A stretch of DNA of 64,000 nucleotides from contig CALIXS010000025.1 of NCBI GenBank assembly GCA_938046095.1, forward strand, positions 62,001-126,000, given 5' to 3'. Each line of letters starts with the position of its first letter. The first letter of the stretch is position 1. A model generated the notes under the pieces. It was given only the letters and a program-made list of their open reading frames with translations, ran no database searches and was not told the origin of the DNA. This DNA comes from an uncultured Clostridia bacterium. Its GTDB lineage: Bacteria; Bacillota; Clostridia; Peptostreptococcales; Anaerovoracaceae. The translations under genes and the position numbers were made by a program. Positions 42,699 through 51,516 of the stretch are shown here, piece by piece.

Positions 42699-45600
42699 AT
42701 GTTTCAGAAGCTATCGGAGAAGCCTGTCGCCGAGGTACAGCTCGGACAGGTGGATAAGTGGAAAAAGGATGATCTGCTCAGGAAATGTGTAGAAGCGCGC
42801 GAAGGTCAGCCTAAGTTTGTATTTTATGAGGGACCGCCTACGGCGAACGGAAAGCCGGGTATTCATCATGTCATGGCAAGAACGCTCAAGGATTCGGTAT
42901 GCAGATATTGGACGATGAAGGGCTATCAGGTCAACCGTAAAGCCGGTTGGGATACGCACGGACTGCCCGTTGAAATAGAAGTGGAAAAGCAGCTTGGTAT
43001 GAACGGTAAGCAGGACATCGAAAAATACGGAATCGGAGAATTTAACGACAGGTGCAGGCAGTCGGTATTTACGTACACCGACAAATGGAGAGAGATGAGC
43101 GAGAGGATGGCATATCTCGTCGATCTCGACAATCCGTATATAACACTCAGGAACGATTACATTGAAAGCTGCTGGTGGATACTTAAAAAATTCTTTGATG
43201 CCGGACTTATTTATGAGGGACATAAAATACTCCCGTATTGCCCGCGTTGCGGAACGGGTCTTGCGTCACACGAGGTGGCGCAGGGTTACAAGGAGGTAAG
43301 CGTAATAACTCTTACCGTAAAGTTCAAAAAGAAGGGGACTGACAACGAGTATTTTCTGGCTTGGACGACGACCGCGTGGACTCTCGCCGCAAATACCTCG
43401 CTGACGGTCGGTCCGGACATAGATTACGTCAAGGTCAGGATGACGAGCGGAGCGAATGAGGGAGACTTTTTCTATCTGGCCGAGGAGTTGACAGACAAAG
43501 TACTCGGAAAAGACACGTATGAGATCGTCGAAAGGATGAAAGGAAAGGCGCTCGAATACATGGAGTACGAGCCGCTCATGCCGTTTTGTCAGCCGAAGAC
43601 TAATGAAAAGGCATTCTTTTTAACGTGCATGAATTATGTTTCCGTAGAGGACGGTACAGGTATAGTACACAGCGCTCCGGCGTTCGGTGAGGACGACTAT
43701 CAGTGCGGGCAGAAATATAACCTGCCTATCTTCCAGCCTGTCGACGAGAGAGGCTGCTATACGTGTACGCCGTGGGCGGGCAGGTTTATAATGGAAGACG
43801 GCCTCGACGTAGAGATAATCAAATACCTCGGCGAGAAGATATACGCAAAGCAGAAGATCGTGCACAACTATCCGCATTGCTGGCGTTGCGGCACGCCGCT
43901 CGTCTACTATGCGAGACAGAGCTGGTACATCAAGATGAGCGCGCTAAAGGAGCAACTCGTCGCCAATAACGAGACGGTAAAATGGTATCCTCCGTTCGTC
44001 GGCGAGAAGCGCTTCGGCAATTGGATAGCCGACGTCAAGGACTGGGCTATCTCGAGGTCGAGATATTGGGGAACGCCGATACCCGTATGGAGATGCGAGT
44101 GCGGACATCTCGAATGCGTAGGAAGCAGAGCGGAGCTCGTTGCACAGGCGATTGAACCGATAGATCCGCAGATAGAGCTGCACAGACCGTACGTCGATGA
44201 TGTACATTTTAAATGCTCTGAATGCGGCGGAAAAATGACGAGGGTAATGGAGGTCATGGATTGCTGGTTCGATTCGGGTGCTATGCCGTTCGCACAGTGG
44301 CACTATCCGTTTGAGCATAAAGATGATTTTGATGATCTCTTCCCGGCTGATTTTATATGCGAGGGCATTGATCAGACGAGAGGCTGGTTCTACTCTCTGA
44401 TGGCGATTGCTACGTTTATAATGGGGAAATCGCCGTATAAGAATGTTCTCGTAAACGACCTCATCCTCGACAAGGACGGCAAGAAGATGAGCAAATCGAG
44501 AGGGAATACGGTTTCACCGTTCGAGCTTTTTGACAAATACGGAGCTGACGCGACGAGATGGTACCTGCTTTCGGTATCCCCGGCATGGACGCCTACAAAG
44601 TTCGATGAGGACGGGCTTAAGGATGTCGTGAGCAAATTCTTCGGAACGCTCAGGAACGTATATAATTTCTTTGTTCTCTATTCGAACCAGGATGATGTGG
44701 ATATCAAATCGCTCGCAGTTCCTTACGATGAGAGGCCGGAGCTCGACAGGTGGATACTGTCTAAATATAACGGGCTCATCGCAGAGGTGCGCGCCGATAT
44801 GGACGAATACGACCATATGAAGACGGTCAGGGCGATAAGCGGCTTCGTGACTGAGGACATGTCGAACTGGTACATAAGGAGAGCGAGGAGAAGATTTTAT
44901 GGAGCGGAGATGACGGAGGACAAAAAAAGCGTTTATGCGACAACGTACGAGATTCTCGTCGGCGTCTCAAAGTTGATTGCGCCGTTTGCCCCGTTCATAT
45001 CCGATGAGATATACTGCAAGCTTACAGGCGAGGATACGGTGCACACGTCATATCTGCCGGAATATTGCGGTGAACTTGTCGACGAGCGGACGGAAATGAG
45101 GATGGATCTCGTAAGGGATCTCGTCGCGCTCGGAAGAGGAACGCGTGAGGCCGAGATGATCAAGGTCAGGCAGCCGCTTTCGGAGATACTCGTCGACGGA
45201 AAGTACAAGCCGTTGATCGAGGATCTGACCGACCTCATCAAAGAGGAGCTCAACGTCAAGAATGTGGTATTTGCAGACGACCTCGAGGGATTTATGAATT
45301 TCTTCCTCAAGCCGAATTTCAAGGTGGCGGGGCCCGTCCTCGGAAAGGATATTAAGGCGTTCGGTATGGAGCTCGCTAAAACAGATGCATCCTCCTTTGT
45401 CAGGAGTCTTGAGTCGGGAGAGCCTGTAAAAATGATCATAAACGGTGAGGAAAAGAAGATTCCGAAGGATTTCGTCGATGTGAGAATAAGCGCCAAAGAG
45501 GGATTTGCCGTTGCGATGGAAAACAACATATTTACCATACTCGACACAAATCTTACACCGGAGCTCGTGACTGAGGGGCTGGCGAGAGAGTTCATATCCA

Positions 45601-45812
45601 AAGTCCAGCAGCTCAGGAAGCAGAACGATTTTGAGATGATGGACAATATAATCGTAACTGTCTGTGCGGACGATGATGTAAGAGCGGCGATAGGCGAATA
45701 CGAGTCTTATATCAAATCCGAGACGCTTGCCAAAACGATAGTTTTTGCCGATACGGACGCGTTTTTTGACCTTAACGGTCACAAGACGGGAATATCTGTA
45801 GAGAGGATCTGA
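42699..45812 (+). CDS. ileS: Isoleucine--tRNA ligase, type 2 (IleRS2) with GIHH signature
   Basis: A long class I synthetase (1037 aa) charging tRNA-Ile. The sequence is of the IleRS2 (eukaryote-like) kind: EGPPTANGKPGIHH near the N terminus, the CP1 editing domain with GTGIVHSAPAFGEDDY, zinc-type cysteines, and KMSKSRGN at 596-603. The HIGH-type motif normally reads HxGH; here it reads GIHH (residues 54-57). This swapped form has been reported in some IleRS2 enzymes as the basis of mupirocin hyper-resistance. ATG at 42699 has AAAGGAAG upstream; a TTG at 42675 lies within the terminator T-run and is not used. Controlled by the T-box at 42452. Confidence 0.95.
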   Translation: MFQKLSEKPVAEVQLGQVDKWKKDDLLRKCVEAREGQPKFVFYEGPPTANGKPGIHHVMARTLKDSVCRYWTMKGYQVNRKAGWDTHGLPVEIEVEKQLGMNGKQDIEKYGIGEFNDRCRQSVFTYTDKWREMSERMAYLVDLDNPYITLRNDYIESCWWILKKFFDAGLIYEGHKILPYCPRCGTGLASHEVAQGYKEVSVITLTVKFKKKGTDNEYFLAWTTTAWTLAANTSLTVGPDIDYVKVRMTSGANEGDFFYLAEELTDKVLGKDTYEIVERMKGKALEYMEYEPLMPFCQPKTNEKAFFLTCMNYVSVEDGTGIVHSAPAFGEDDYQCGQKYNLPIFQPVDERGCYTCTPWAGRFIMEDGLDVEIIKYLGEKIYAKQKIVHNYPHCWRCGTPLVYYARQSWYIKMSALKEQLVANNETVKWYPPFVGEKRFGNWIADVKDWAISRSRYWGTPIPVWRCECGHLECVGSRAELVAQAIEPIDPQIELHRPYVDDVHFKCSECGGKMTRVMEVMDCWFDSGAMPFAQWHYPFEHKDDFDDLFPADFICEGIDQTRGWFYSLMAIATFIMGKSPYKNVLVNDLILDKDGKKMSKSRGNTVSPFELFDKYGADATRWYLLSVSPAWTPTKFDEDGLKDVVSKFFGTLRNVYNFFVLYSNQDDVDIKSLAVPYDERPELDRWILSKYNGLIAEVRADMDEYDHMKTVRAISGFVTEDMSNWYIRRARRRFYGAEMTEDKKSVYATTYEILVGVSKLIAPFAPFISDEIYCKLTGEDTVHTSYLPEYCGELVDERTEMRMDLVRDLVALGRGTREAEMIKVRQPLSEILVDGKYKPLIEDLTDLIKEELNVKNVVFADDLEGFMNFFLKPNFKVAGPVLGKDIKAFGMELAKTDASSFVRSLESGEPVKMIINGEEKKIPKDFVDVRISAKEGFAVAMENNIFTILDTNLTPELVTEGLAREFISKVQQLRKQNDFEMMDNIIVTVCADDDVRAAIGEYESYIKSETLAKTIVFADTDAFFDLNGHKTGISVERI

Positions 45813-45813
45813 T

Positions 45814-46869
45814 ATGGAAAGACGGGACCTCAGAGGAATGAGTCCTGATGAGCTCAGGCGTTTTGCCGTAAAGCTGGGGGAAAAGCCGTTCCGTGGGGAG
45901 CAGGTATTCGAATGGATATATAAGGGTAAAACGGACTTTCGGGAGATGGATAATCTCCCGAAAGCTTTTCGTGCTGTACTTGACAATAATTCTTTTATCG
46001 GAAGACTTGAAATAATACAGGTACAAAAATCCTCAGACGGCACACGTAAATACCTCTTCGGCCTGCCGGACGGAAATACCGTGGAAAGCGTATTCATGAG
46101 ATACAGCTTCGGCAGTTCGATCTGTGTATCATCTCAGGCAGGCTGCCGCATGGGCTGCAGATTCTGTGCCTCATCAAAAACGGGTCTCATGAGGAGCCTT
46201 ACGGCGGGGGAGATAATGTCGCAGATCCTCGAAACGCAAACCGATACGTGTGAACGCGTCGGGCATGTAGTTATAATGGGTACGGGCGAGCCCTTTGACA
46301 ATTATGAGAGCGTTGCCGCGTTCATCCGCACCGCGAACGAAAAAAAAGGTCTGAACATAAGCATGAGGAATATCACGGTCTCGACGTGCGGAATCGTCCC
46401 GGGCATAGACAGGTTCGGCGACGAGTTTGATCAGGTAAATCTCGCAATTTCACTCCATTCTGCCGATGATTCGGTGCGCTCCGAAATGATGCCTGTAAAC
46501 AGAAGATATAATATAGCCGAGGTCATAAGTGCGTGCAGGCGTTACATCGCAAAGACGAACAGGCGCGTTACGTTTGAGTATACGCTTATATGCGGCGTCA
46601 ACGACAGCGACAGAGATGCATCAAAGCTTGCGTCTTTGCTGAGCGGTATGCTCTGCCATGTAAATGTCATTACGCTGAACGAAACTGACGGCAGCGGTTT
46701 TGAGACGGTATCGCGCGAAAGGGCGGCTGAATTCAGGTCTTTGCTCGAATCAAAGGGTATAGCCGCGACGGTACGAAGAAAGCTCGGAAGTGACATAGAT
46801 GCGGCCTGCGGTCAGCTTCGCGCCAATTCCGTAAAAACCAAATTTCCATTGAACCCAAGGGGCCGTTAG
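45814..46869 (+). CDS. rlmN: 23S rRNA (adenine2503-C2)-methyltransferase RlmN
   Basis: A radical SAM enzyme that methylates A2503 of 23S rRNA (and A37 of some tRNAs). The cluster motif CRMGCRFC has cysteines at 111, 115 and 118, and the mechanistic C-terminal cysteine is C332 in AACGQLR. The Glu/Gly segments MGTGEPFDNYESV and SLHSADD are standard. Length 351 aa is normal. It begins one base after the ileS stop, so it is likely in the ileS message; GAGAGG in the end of ileS may be its ribosome binding site. It is RlmN rather than Cfr by the residues around the cluster, although the two cannot be separated by motif alone. Confidence 0.93.
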   Translation: MERRDLRGMSPDELRRFAVKLGEKPFRGEQVFEWIYKGKTDFREMDNLPKAFRAVLDNNSFIGRLEIIQVQKSSDGTRKYLFGLPDGNTVESVFMRYSFGSSICVSSQAGCRMGCRFCASSKTGLMRSLTAGEIMSQILETQTDTCERVGHVVIMGTGEPFDNYESVAAFIRTANEKKGLNISMRNITVSTCGIVPGIDRFGDEFDQVNLAISLHSADDSVRSEMMPVNRRYNIAEVISACRRYIAKTNRRVTFEYTLICGVNDSDRDASKLASLLSGMLCHVNVITLNETDGSGFETVSRERAAEFRSLLESKGIAATVRRKLGSDIDAACGQLRANSVKTKFPLNPRGR

Positions 46870-46877
46870 TGTATAAT
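46849..46877 (+). promoter_or_regulatory. Promoter of the P-loop protein gene
   Basis: TTGAAC at 46849-46854 and TATAAT at 46872-46877, 17-base spacer, inside and just after the end of rlmN. Confidence 0.6.
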
Positions 46878-46906
46878 GTCTTTACAAACAGAATGGAGGT
46901 TCACCT

Positions 46907-47329
46907 ATGGTAAAACTGTTGATCGGACATAAGGGTGCCGGCAAGACGAAGATGATGATCGAGCTTGCCAATGAGGAAAGCGAAAACAGCAATGGAAGTG
47001 TTATCTTCATCAACAAAAATGCGCGTTTGATGTACGATCTTAAGTATAAGATCAGGGTAGTCTGCATGGAGGACTATGAACACGTAACGAACAGCGACGA
47101 ATATATAGGGTTTCTGTACGGGATTATCAGCTCTGATCACGATATCGAAACGATATACATCGACAGCATATTAAAGCATGCCGATTTCTCGCTCGGAGAT
47201 CTGCCTGAGTTTCTGGCAAGGCTCGCGGATATATCAAAAAACTACGGGATGGATTTTGTGGTCAGCCTGTCGGCCGAAAAGGAAGAGATGATAGGTGTAG
47301 ATATGAACAAGTACGAGATTCTGAACTGA
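46907..47329 (+). CDS. Small P-loop ATPase-like protein
   Basis: A 140-residue protein with a clear Walker A motif, GHKGAGKT, at residues 7-14, and a hydrophobic strand ending in DIETIYIDSIL (about 85-95) that could be Walker B. Related clostridial genes of this size are often labelled as ATP-binding or PilT-like, but no PilT motifs are seen and I do not assign a role. GGAGG precedes the ATG. It has its own promoter and terminator, so it is a single-gene unit. Confidence 0.75.
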   Translation: MVKLLIGHKGAGKTKMMIELANEESENSNGSVIFINKNARLMYDLKYKIRVVCMEDYEHVTNSDEYIGFLYGIISSDHDIETIYIDSILKHADFSLGDLPEFLARLADISKNYGMDFVVSLSAEKEEMIGVDMNKYEILN

Positions 47330-47336
47330 GTGCTCG

Positions 47337-47363
47337 AGGCGGCCGCTTTGCGGCCGCCTTTTT
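47337..47363 (+). terminator. Terminator after the P-loop protein gene
   Basis: GGCGGCCGC and GCGGCCGCC form a perfect 9-bp stem around TTT, followed by TTTTT. Confidence 0.92.
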
Positions 47364-47497
47364 CGGTGGGATTTTGTCCGGGTATTGCACAGCGTTACGG
47401 AAGCTCGCGGCAGTATTATGTTGCCTGCTTTTTTGTTTTTTTGCTTGCATCGTCCCAATATGTAACAAAACGTGCCTGACTGTGATAATATAAACGT

Positions 47498-48130
47498 ATG
47501 GATATCGAAAAAATAAACGAAAACAGCATAAGGCGCTTCTACGGGGCTCACCGTCCGAAGCCGATCGGTACGCACCGGTTTTTTTCCGTTCTCGTCCCGT
47601 TTGTCGAGAAGGACGGCAGGATGTTTATTTTGCTCGAGGAGAGAGCAAAGGATATGATAACGGATCCGGGAGAGATATGCTTTCCCGGCGGACAACTGGA
47701 GGAGGGAGAGTCTCTGTTGGAGTGCGCGCTTCGGGAAACGTATGAGGAGACGGGGATCGCGCCGGAATATATCGATGTGATAGGAAGGGGCGATACGCTG
47801 TACGGATTTGCAAACTATACGCTGTATACGACGATCGCCGTTCTGAGGCCGGGAGCTCTCGATCATATAAAAATTCAGAAGAGCGAGGTCGCAGAGGTAT
47901 TCCTGAGGCCGCTCGATTCTTTCAGTGAGGAACCGTATGAGTTCGCCTCTGCTGTCAGTCCGGATTACGACGGTTTTCCGTACGACAAGGCAGGTATAAG
48001 GGAGGATTATAAATGGCGCACCGGCAGATGGAGTGTACCGATATACGAATCGAAGGATCACGTCGTGTGGGGGCTTACTGCACTGATGATAAGAAATATT
48101 ATCCGCCAACTGAAGGGGGCCGAGGAATGA
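47498..48130 (+). CDS. Nudix hydrolase, CoA pyrophosphatase-like
   Basis: A 210-residue Nudix hydrolase. The Nudix box GGQLEEGESLLECALRE followed by TYEETGI (residues 64-87) matches Gx5Ex7REUxEExGU. Directly before it LLEERAKDMITDPGEICFPGG resembles the NuCoA motif of CoA pyrophosphatases (LLTxRSx3Rx3Gx3FPGG), so CoA or acyl-CoA hydrolysis to phosphopantetheine and ADP is the most likely reaction. The start lacks a good ribosome binding site. The stop overlaps the mnmA start (ATGA, 48127-48130). Confidence 0.85.
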   Translation: MDIEKINENSIRRFYGAHRPKPIGTHRFFSVLVPFVEKDGRMFILLEERAKDMITDPGEICFPGGQLEEGESLLECALRETYEETGIAPEYIDVIGRGDTLYGFANYTLYTTIAVLRPGALDHIKIQKSEVAEVFLRPLDSFSEEPYEFASAVSPDYDGFPYDKAGIREDYKWRTGRWSVPIYESKDHVVWGLTALMIRNIIRQLKGAEE

Positions 48131-49239
48131 TCCCGCCACTTACCGAACCGGGAGAGAAGAAGAAAGCGATGATTGCGATGAGCGGGGGAGTGGACAGCTC
48201 TGTCGCGGCTTATCTTACCTGCCTCGCCGGATACGACACCGTAGGCGTTACAATGAAGCTTTACGATAACGGCATGATAGACGGCTGCTGCAGTACGTGT
48301 TGTTCGCTGTCGGATATCGATGAGGCGAGGAGCGTCGCAAACCGGCTCGGTATAAATCATTACGTTTTCAATTTTGAGGATGACTTCCGCAGAGAGGTCG
48401 TCGAGAGATTCATAAAGGCATACGAGCAGGGAGCCACGCCTAATCCGTGTATAGACTGCAACAGATATATAAAATTCAAAAGGCTTTTTCGCCGCGGAAA
48501 AGAGCTTGGCCGGGATTACATCGTTACCGGTCACTATGCGAGGGTCTGCTATGATGCGGGCAGCGGCAGATACCTTCTGAAGAAAGCCGCTGACAAGCAT
48601 AAGGATCAGAGCTATGTTCTGTATTCTATGAATCAGGAGGAGCTTTCTCACGCCATGTTTCCGCTCGGAACAATCACAAAGGACGAAACACGCCGCATTG
48701 CCGGGGAGATGGGCTTCGTCAATGCGCACAAGCGCGACAGTCAGGATATATGCTTTGTTCCGGACGGAGATTACAGCGCTTTCATAAGACGTCAGACGGG
48801 CAGGGAATATCCCCCCGGGGACTTTGTAACGACGGACGGAAGGGTGCTTGGAGCGCACAGAGGGATAATAAATTACACTATAGGACAGCGCAAGGGACTC
48901 GGACTGGCGCTCCCGAAGCCCTTATACGTGGTTCGCAAGGAACCCGGAACGAACCGTATCGTGCTCGCCGCAAACAATGAGCTGTTTTCGAGAGAGCTTA
49001 CGATAAGCGACATCAATTGGATAGCCTGCGGCGCGCCGGAGCAGACCCTCAGGCTCGAGGTCAAGATCAGGTACAGTCAGTCGGCATACAGCGCCAGAGT
49101 AGTACCGACATCGGAGACAACGGCGAGGATAATCTTTGATGAACCTGTGCGCGCCGTGACGAAGGGTCAGGCAGCCGTCATGTACGACGCAGATACGGTT
49201 GTCGGCGGGGGAACGATAGATTGGGAGTACAGATTATGA
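48127..49239 (+). CDS. mnmA: tRNA 2-thiouridine(34) synthase MnmA
   Basis: Puts sulfur on U34 of tRNA-Lys, -Glu and -Gln. The PP-loop motif SGGVDSS is at residues 19-25; catalytic cysteines are C108 in NPCIDCNRYIKF and C209 in SQDICF; the central domain YTIGQRKGLG and the C-terminal beta domain are complete. A Cys-rich patch CCSTCCSL near residue 54-61 is present, as in other clostridial MnmA. I chose ATG at 48127, which overlaps the Nudix stop and has GAGG upstream; the open frame upstream lies inside the Nudix gene. The stop overlaps the start of the DNA methyltransferase gene, so all three genes are transcribed together. Confidence 0.94.
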   Translation: MIPPLTEPGEKKKAMIAMSGGVDSSVAAYLTCLAGYDTVGVTMKLYDNGMIDGCCSTCCSLSDIDEARSVANRLGINHYVFNFEDDFRREVVERFIKAYEQGATPNPCIDCNRYIKFKRLFRRGKELGRDYIVTGHYARVCYDAGSGRYLLKKAADKHKDQSYVLYSMNQEELSHAMFPLGTITKDETRRIAGEMGFVNAHKRDSQDICFVPDGDYSAFIRRQTGREYPPGDFVTTDGRVLGAHRGIINYTIGQRKGLGLALPKPLYVVRKEPGTNRIVLAANNELFSRELTISDINWIACGAPEQTLRLEVKIRYSQSAYSARVVPTSETTARIIFDEPVRAVTKGQAAVMYDADTVVGGGTIDWEYRL

Positions 49240-50522
49240 GCATGATGCGCGATCTTAACAGGATTTTGAAATCATCATGGAGTATGTACAGGAGGACTCT
49301 CGCATCGGAAGCCAAGGGTCTGGTTTTGAGAGAGCATGCTCACGGTGCAACGCTGATGGCCGATATGGGAACGGGAATTCTGATACGCGGTGACAACCGA
49401 AAAATATGCCGTGAGCTTATGGATGATCCCGATTTTTGCGGAAAGCTTTCACTCATATACATAGATCCGCCTTTTTATTCGATGAATGATCGTAAGTCGG
49501 TCGTAAAGGCCGGTGATGAAACTATAAGGCATGCCTCATATCGTGACAAATGGGAGGACGGATGCGTCGAGTACCTCAAAATGCTGACTCCGCGACTTAT
49601 GCTGATGCGCGACCTGCTTGCAGAGGACGGGCTCATTTTTGTACACGTCGATTGGCATGCCGGGCATTTGGTGCGCATGATGATGGATGAGATCTTCGGT
49701 GAGGATATGTTCGTCAACGAAATAATCTGGCAATATAAGTCCGGAGGAGCTACCAGAAAACGTTTTTCGCGAAAGCACGACAATATATACATATATTCCA
49801 AAACAAAGAATTACAGGTTTTATCCGCTGGCCGAAAAATCGTACAACAGAGACTTTAAACCATATCGGTTCAAGGGTATAGAGGAATTCTGCGATGAAAC
49901 CGGCTGGTATACTCTCGTCAATATGAAGGATGTCTGGAACATAGACATGGTTGGAAGGACATCGGCGGAGAGGACGGGTTATGCGACGCAAAAGCCCGAA
50001 AAGCTGCTTGAACGTATTATCTCCTGCTGTACGGAGAAGGGTGATTTTGTAGCCGACTTTTTCTGTGGGAGCGGTACGACGGGTGTGGCTGCGGCAAAGC
50101 TCGGACGCAGGTTCATAATAGTCGATTCGGGATGCCTCGCCGCAGAGACTGCGGAGGCGAGGCTGATCAGGGAAGGTATATCGTTTGACGTCTTCGACGC
50201 GGCAGGAACAAAGCCTCATAAAATGAAAGCGGAGCTTGAGGTATCGTCAAAGGAAGGAGAGGTCACAGTTTCTCTCGGCGGAATAAAGTCCGAATTTATA
50301 AAAAACGGCCTCGACGCTTCAGCCGACACGCTTAAGTCCGTTCTGAGCTGGAGTATAGATTTTCGTTACGACGGGGCAGTACACAGACCATCGCTCATAA
50401 TGACGCGAGAGAGAGGCAGGATAAAAACAACCGTTTCGGGAACGGCCGAGCGAACCGGAATGATTTCGGTCAAGGTCACAGATATTTTCGGCGAGACGTT
50501 CTATAGGGAATTTACTGTATAG
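49236..50522 (+). CDS. Orphan site-specific DNA methyltransferase (beta class, N6-adenine/N4-cytosine)
   Basis: A DNA amino-methyltransferase of 428 aa. Motif IV DPPF is at residues 77-80 and motif I DFFCGSG at 274-280 comes after it, preceded by YATQKPEKLLERII, so the order is IV - target recognition region - I, the beta class. A further 130-residue C-terminal part, beta-rich, has no known match to me. No restriction endonuclease, specificity subunit or mobile element flanks it; it overlaps the mnmA stop by four bases (49236-49239). It is therefore an orphan, which in Clostridia can have regulatory roles. The target base cannot be read from the sequence. A TTG at 49221 is possible as an earlier start. 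Confidence 0.88.
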   Translation: MSMMRDLNRILKSSWSMYRRTLASEAKGLVLREHAHGATLMADMGTGILIRGDNRKICRELMDDPDFCGKLSLIYIDPPFYSMNDRKSVVKAGDETIRHASYRDKWEDGCVEYLKMLTPRLMLMRDLLAEDGLIFVHVDWHAGHLVRMMMDEIFGEDMFVNEIIWQYKSGGATRKRFSRKHDNIYIYSKTKNYRFYPLAEKSYNRDFKPYRFKGIEEFCDETGWYTLVNMKDVWNIDMVGRTSAERTGYATQKPEKLLERIISCCTEKGDFVADFFCGSGTTGVAAAKLGRRFIIVDSGCLAAETAEARLIREGISFDVFDAAGTKPHKMKAELEVSSKEGEVTVSLGGIKSEFIKNGLDASADTLKSVLSWSIDFRYDGAVHRPSLIMTRERGRIKTTVSGTAERTGMISVKVTDIFGETFYREFTV

Positions 50523-50602
50523 AAGATATGGATTTTGATGCAGATACATGGTAAAATCAATATTACCGTTCATAATAGTTAAGTATGTTCGTGCCGGCGT
50601 AT

Positions 50603-50678
50603 GCGTCCATAGCTCAGGGGATAGAGTGACACACTCCGAATGTGGAGGCCGAGGGTTCGAATCCCTCTGGGCGCACCA
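50603..50678 (+). tRNA. tRNA-Arg (anticodon CCG)
   Basis: Full cloverleaf: acceptor GCGTCCA with TGGGCGC (one G-U), D arm GCTC-AGGGGATA-GAGT, anticodon loop CTCCGAA (anticodon CCG, reads CGG), T arm GAGGG-TTCGAAT-CCCTC and an encoded CCA end. A-G mismatch at the base of the anticodon stem. Length 76 bases with CCA. Confidence 0.95.
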
Positions 50679-50687
50679 AAGAGATAT

Positions 50688-50732
50688 AATCCGAACCGAA
50701 ACCTTCTCGTGAGAAATCGGTTCGGATTTTGT
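50688..50732 (+). terminator. Terminator of tRNA-Arg
   Basis: AATCCGAACCGA and TCGGTTCGGATT form a 12-bp stem with a 17-base loop, followed by TTTTG. Confidence 0.85.
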
Positions 50733-50776
50733 TGCGTACGAAAAACCATAAATCTATGAAGAAGGGATCATATAAT

Positions 50777-51460
50777 ATGCTTGTAAATGAAATACGGGAA
50801 AATCTGTTCGCAATGCGGGATGAGAAGTACAGGGATTTTCAGGCAAAGCTGATACCGACAATCGACGCCGAGACGGTTATCGGCGTCAGGACACCGCAGC
50901 TCAGAACCTACGCGAAGGCGCTTCTGAAGCGCGATGATATCGGCTATTTTTTGAATGACCTGCCTCACAGGTATTACGACGAGAATCAGCTCCACGCGTT
51001 TATCATATCGGAAATCAAGGAGTTCGGACGCTGCATAGATGAGGTTTCGCGATTTTTACCGTATGTGGACAACTGGGCGACATGCGATCAGTTATCGCCT
51101 AAGGTGTTTTCAAAGTATCGGGAAAAGCTGCTGATGCACATAAAAAAATGGATCGAATCAGATGAAACGTATACGGTAAGGTTCGGGGTAGGGATGCTCA
51201 TGCAGCATTTTCTTGATGCGGATTTCACACCGGCATATCTGCAGACAGTAGCCGAAATCAGATCGGAAGAGTATTACGTTAACATGATGATCGCGTGGTT
51301 TTTTGCGACAGCGCTTGCCAAGCAGTATAAAGAAACGCTCCTGTTTATAGAAACGCAGCACTTGAGCAGTTGGACGCATAATAAAGCTATTCAGAAAGCG
51401 ACAGAGAGCAGACGGATAACCCCGGAGCAGAAGAAGTATTTGAGAGGGCTGAAGGTGTAG
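50777..51460 (+). CDS. DNA alkylation repair protein, AlkD-like HEAT-repeat fold
   Basis: A 227-residue all-helical protein of the AlkD/AlkC family of DNA glycosylases that excise alkylated bases. Family segments: the start FAMRDEKYRDFQAKLIPTID, VIGVRTPQLRTYAKAL, YVDNWATCDQLSPKVF (Trp and Asp of the active site) and MLMQHFLDADFTPAYL. ATG at 50777 has GAAGGG upstream. A nearby in-frame ATG at 50756 gives a longer N terminus without family support. It follows the terminator of tRNA-Arg and precedes iadA by 56 bases. Confidence 0.85.
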   Translation: MLVNEIRENLFAMRDEKYRDFQAKLIPTIDAETVIGVRTPQLRTYAKALLKRDDIGYFLNDLPHRYYDENQLHAFIISEIKEFGRCIDEVSRFLPYVDNWATCDQLSPKVFSKYREKLLMHIKKWIESDETYTVRFGVGMLMQHFLDADFTPAYLQTVAEIRSEEYYVNMMIAWFFATALAKQYKETLLFIETQHLSSWTHNKAIQKATESRRITPEQKKYLRGLKV

Positions 51461-51516
51461 AGCAAAGAAGGTACGGATATGGTATAATTATACGAAAAGA
51501 AAGGAAGGTGATCTCT

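Noticed and set aside
45048..46097. 349-codon frame antisense to the end of ileS and start of rlmN
   Set aside because: Both plus-strand genes are unmistakable; the antisense frame crosses their junction and shows no domain.
49236..50522. Restriction-modification system
   Set aside because: No endonuclease or specificity subunit within 10 kb; flanked by mnmA and tRNA-Arg.
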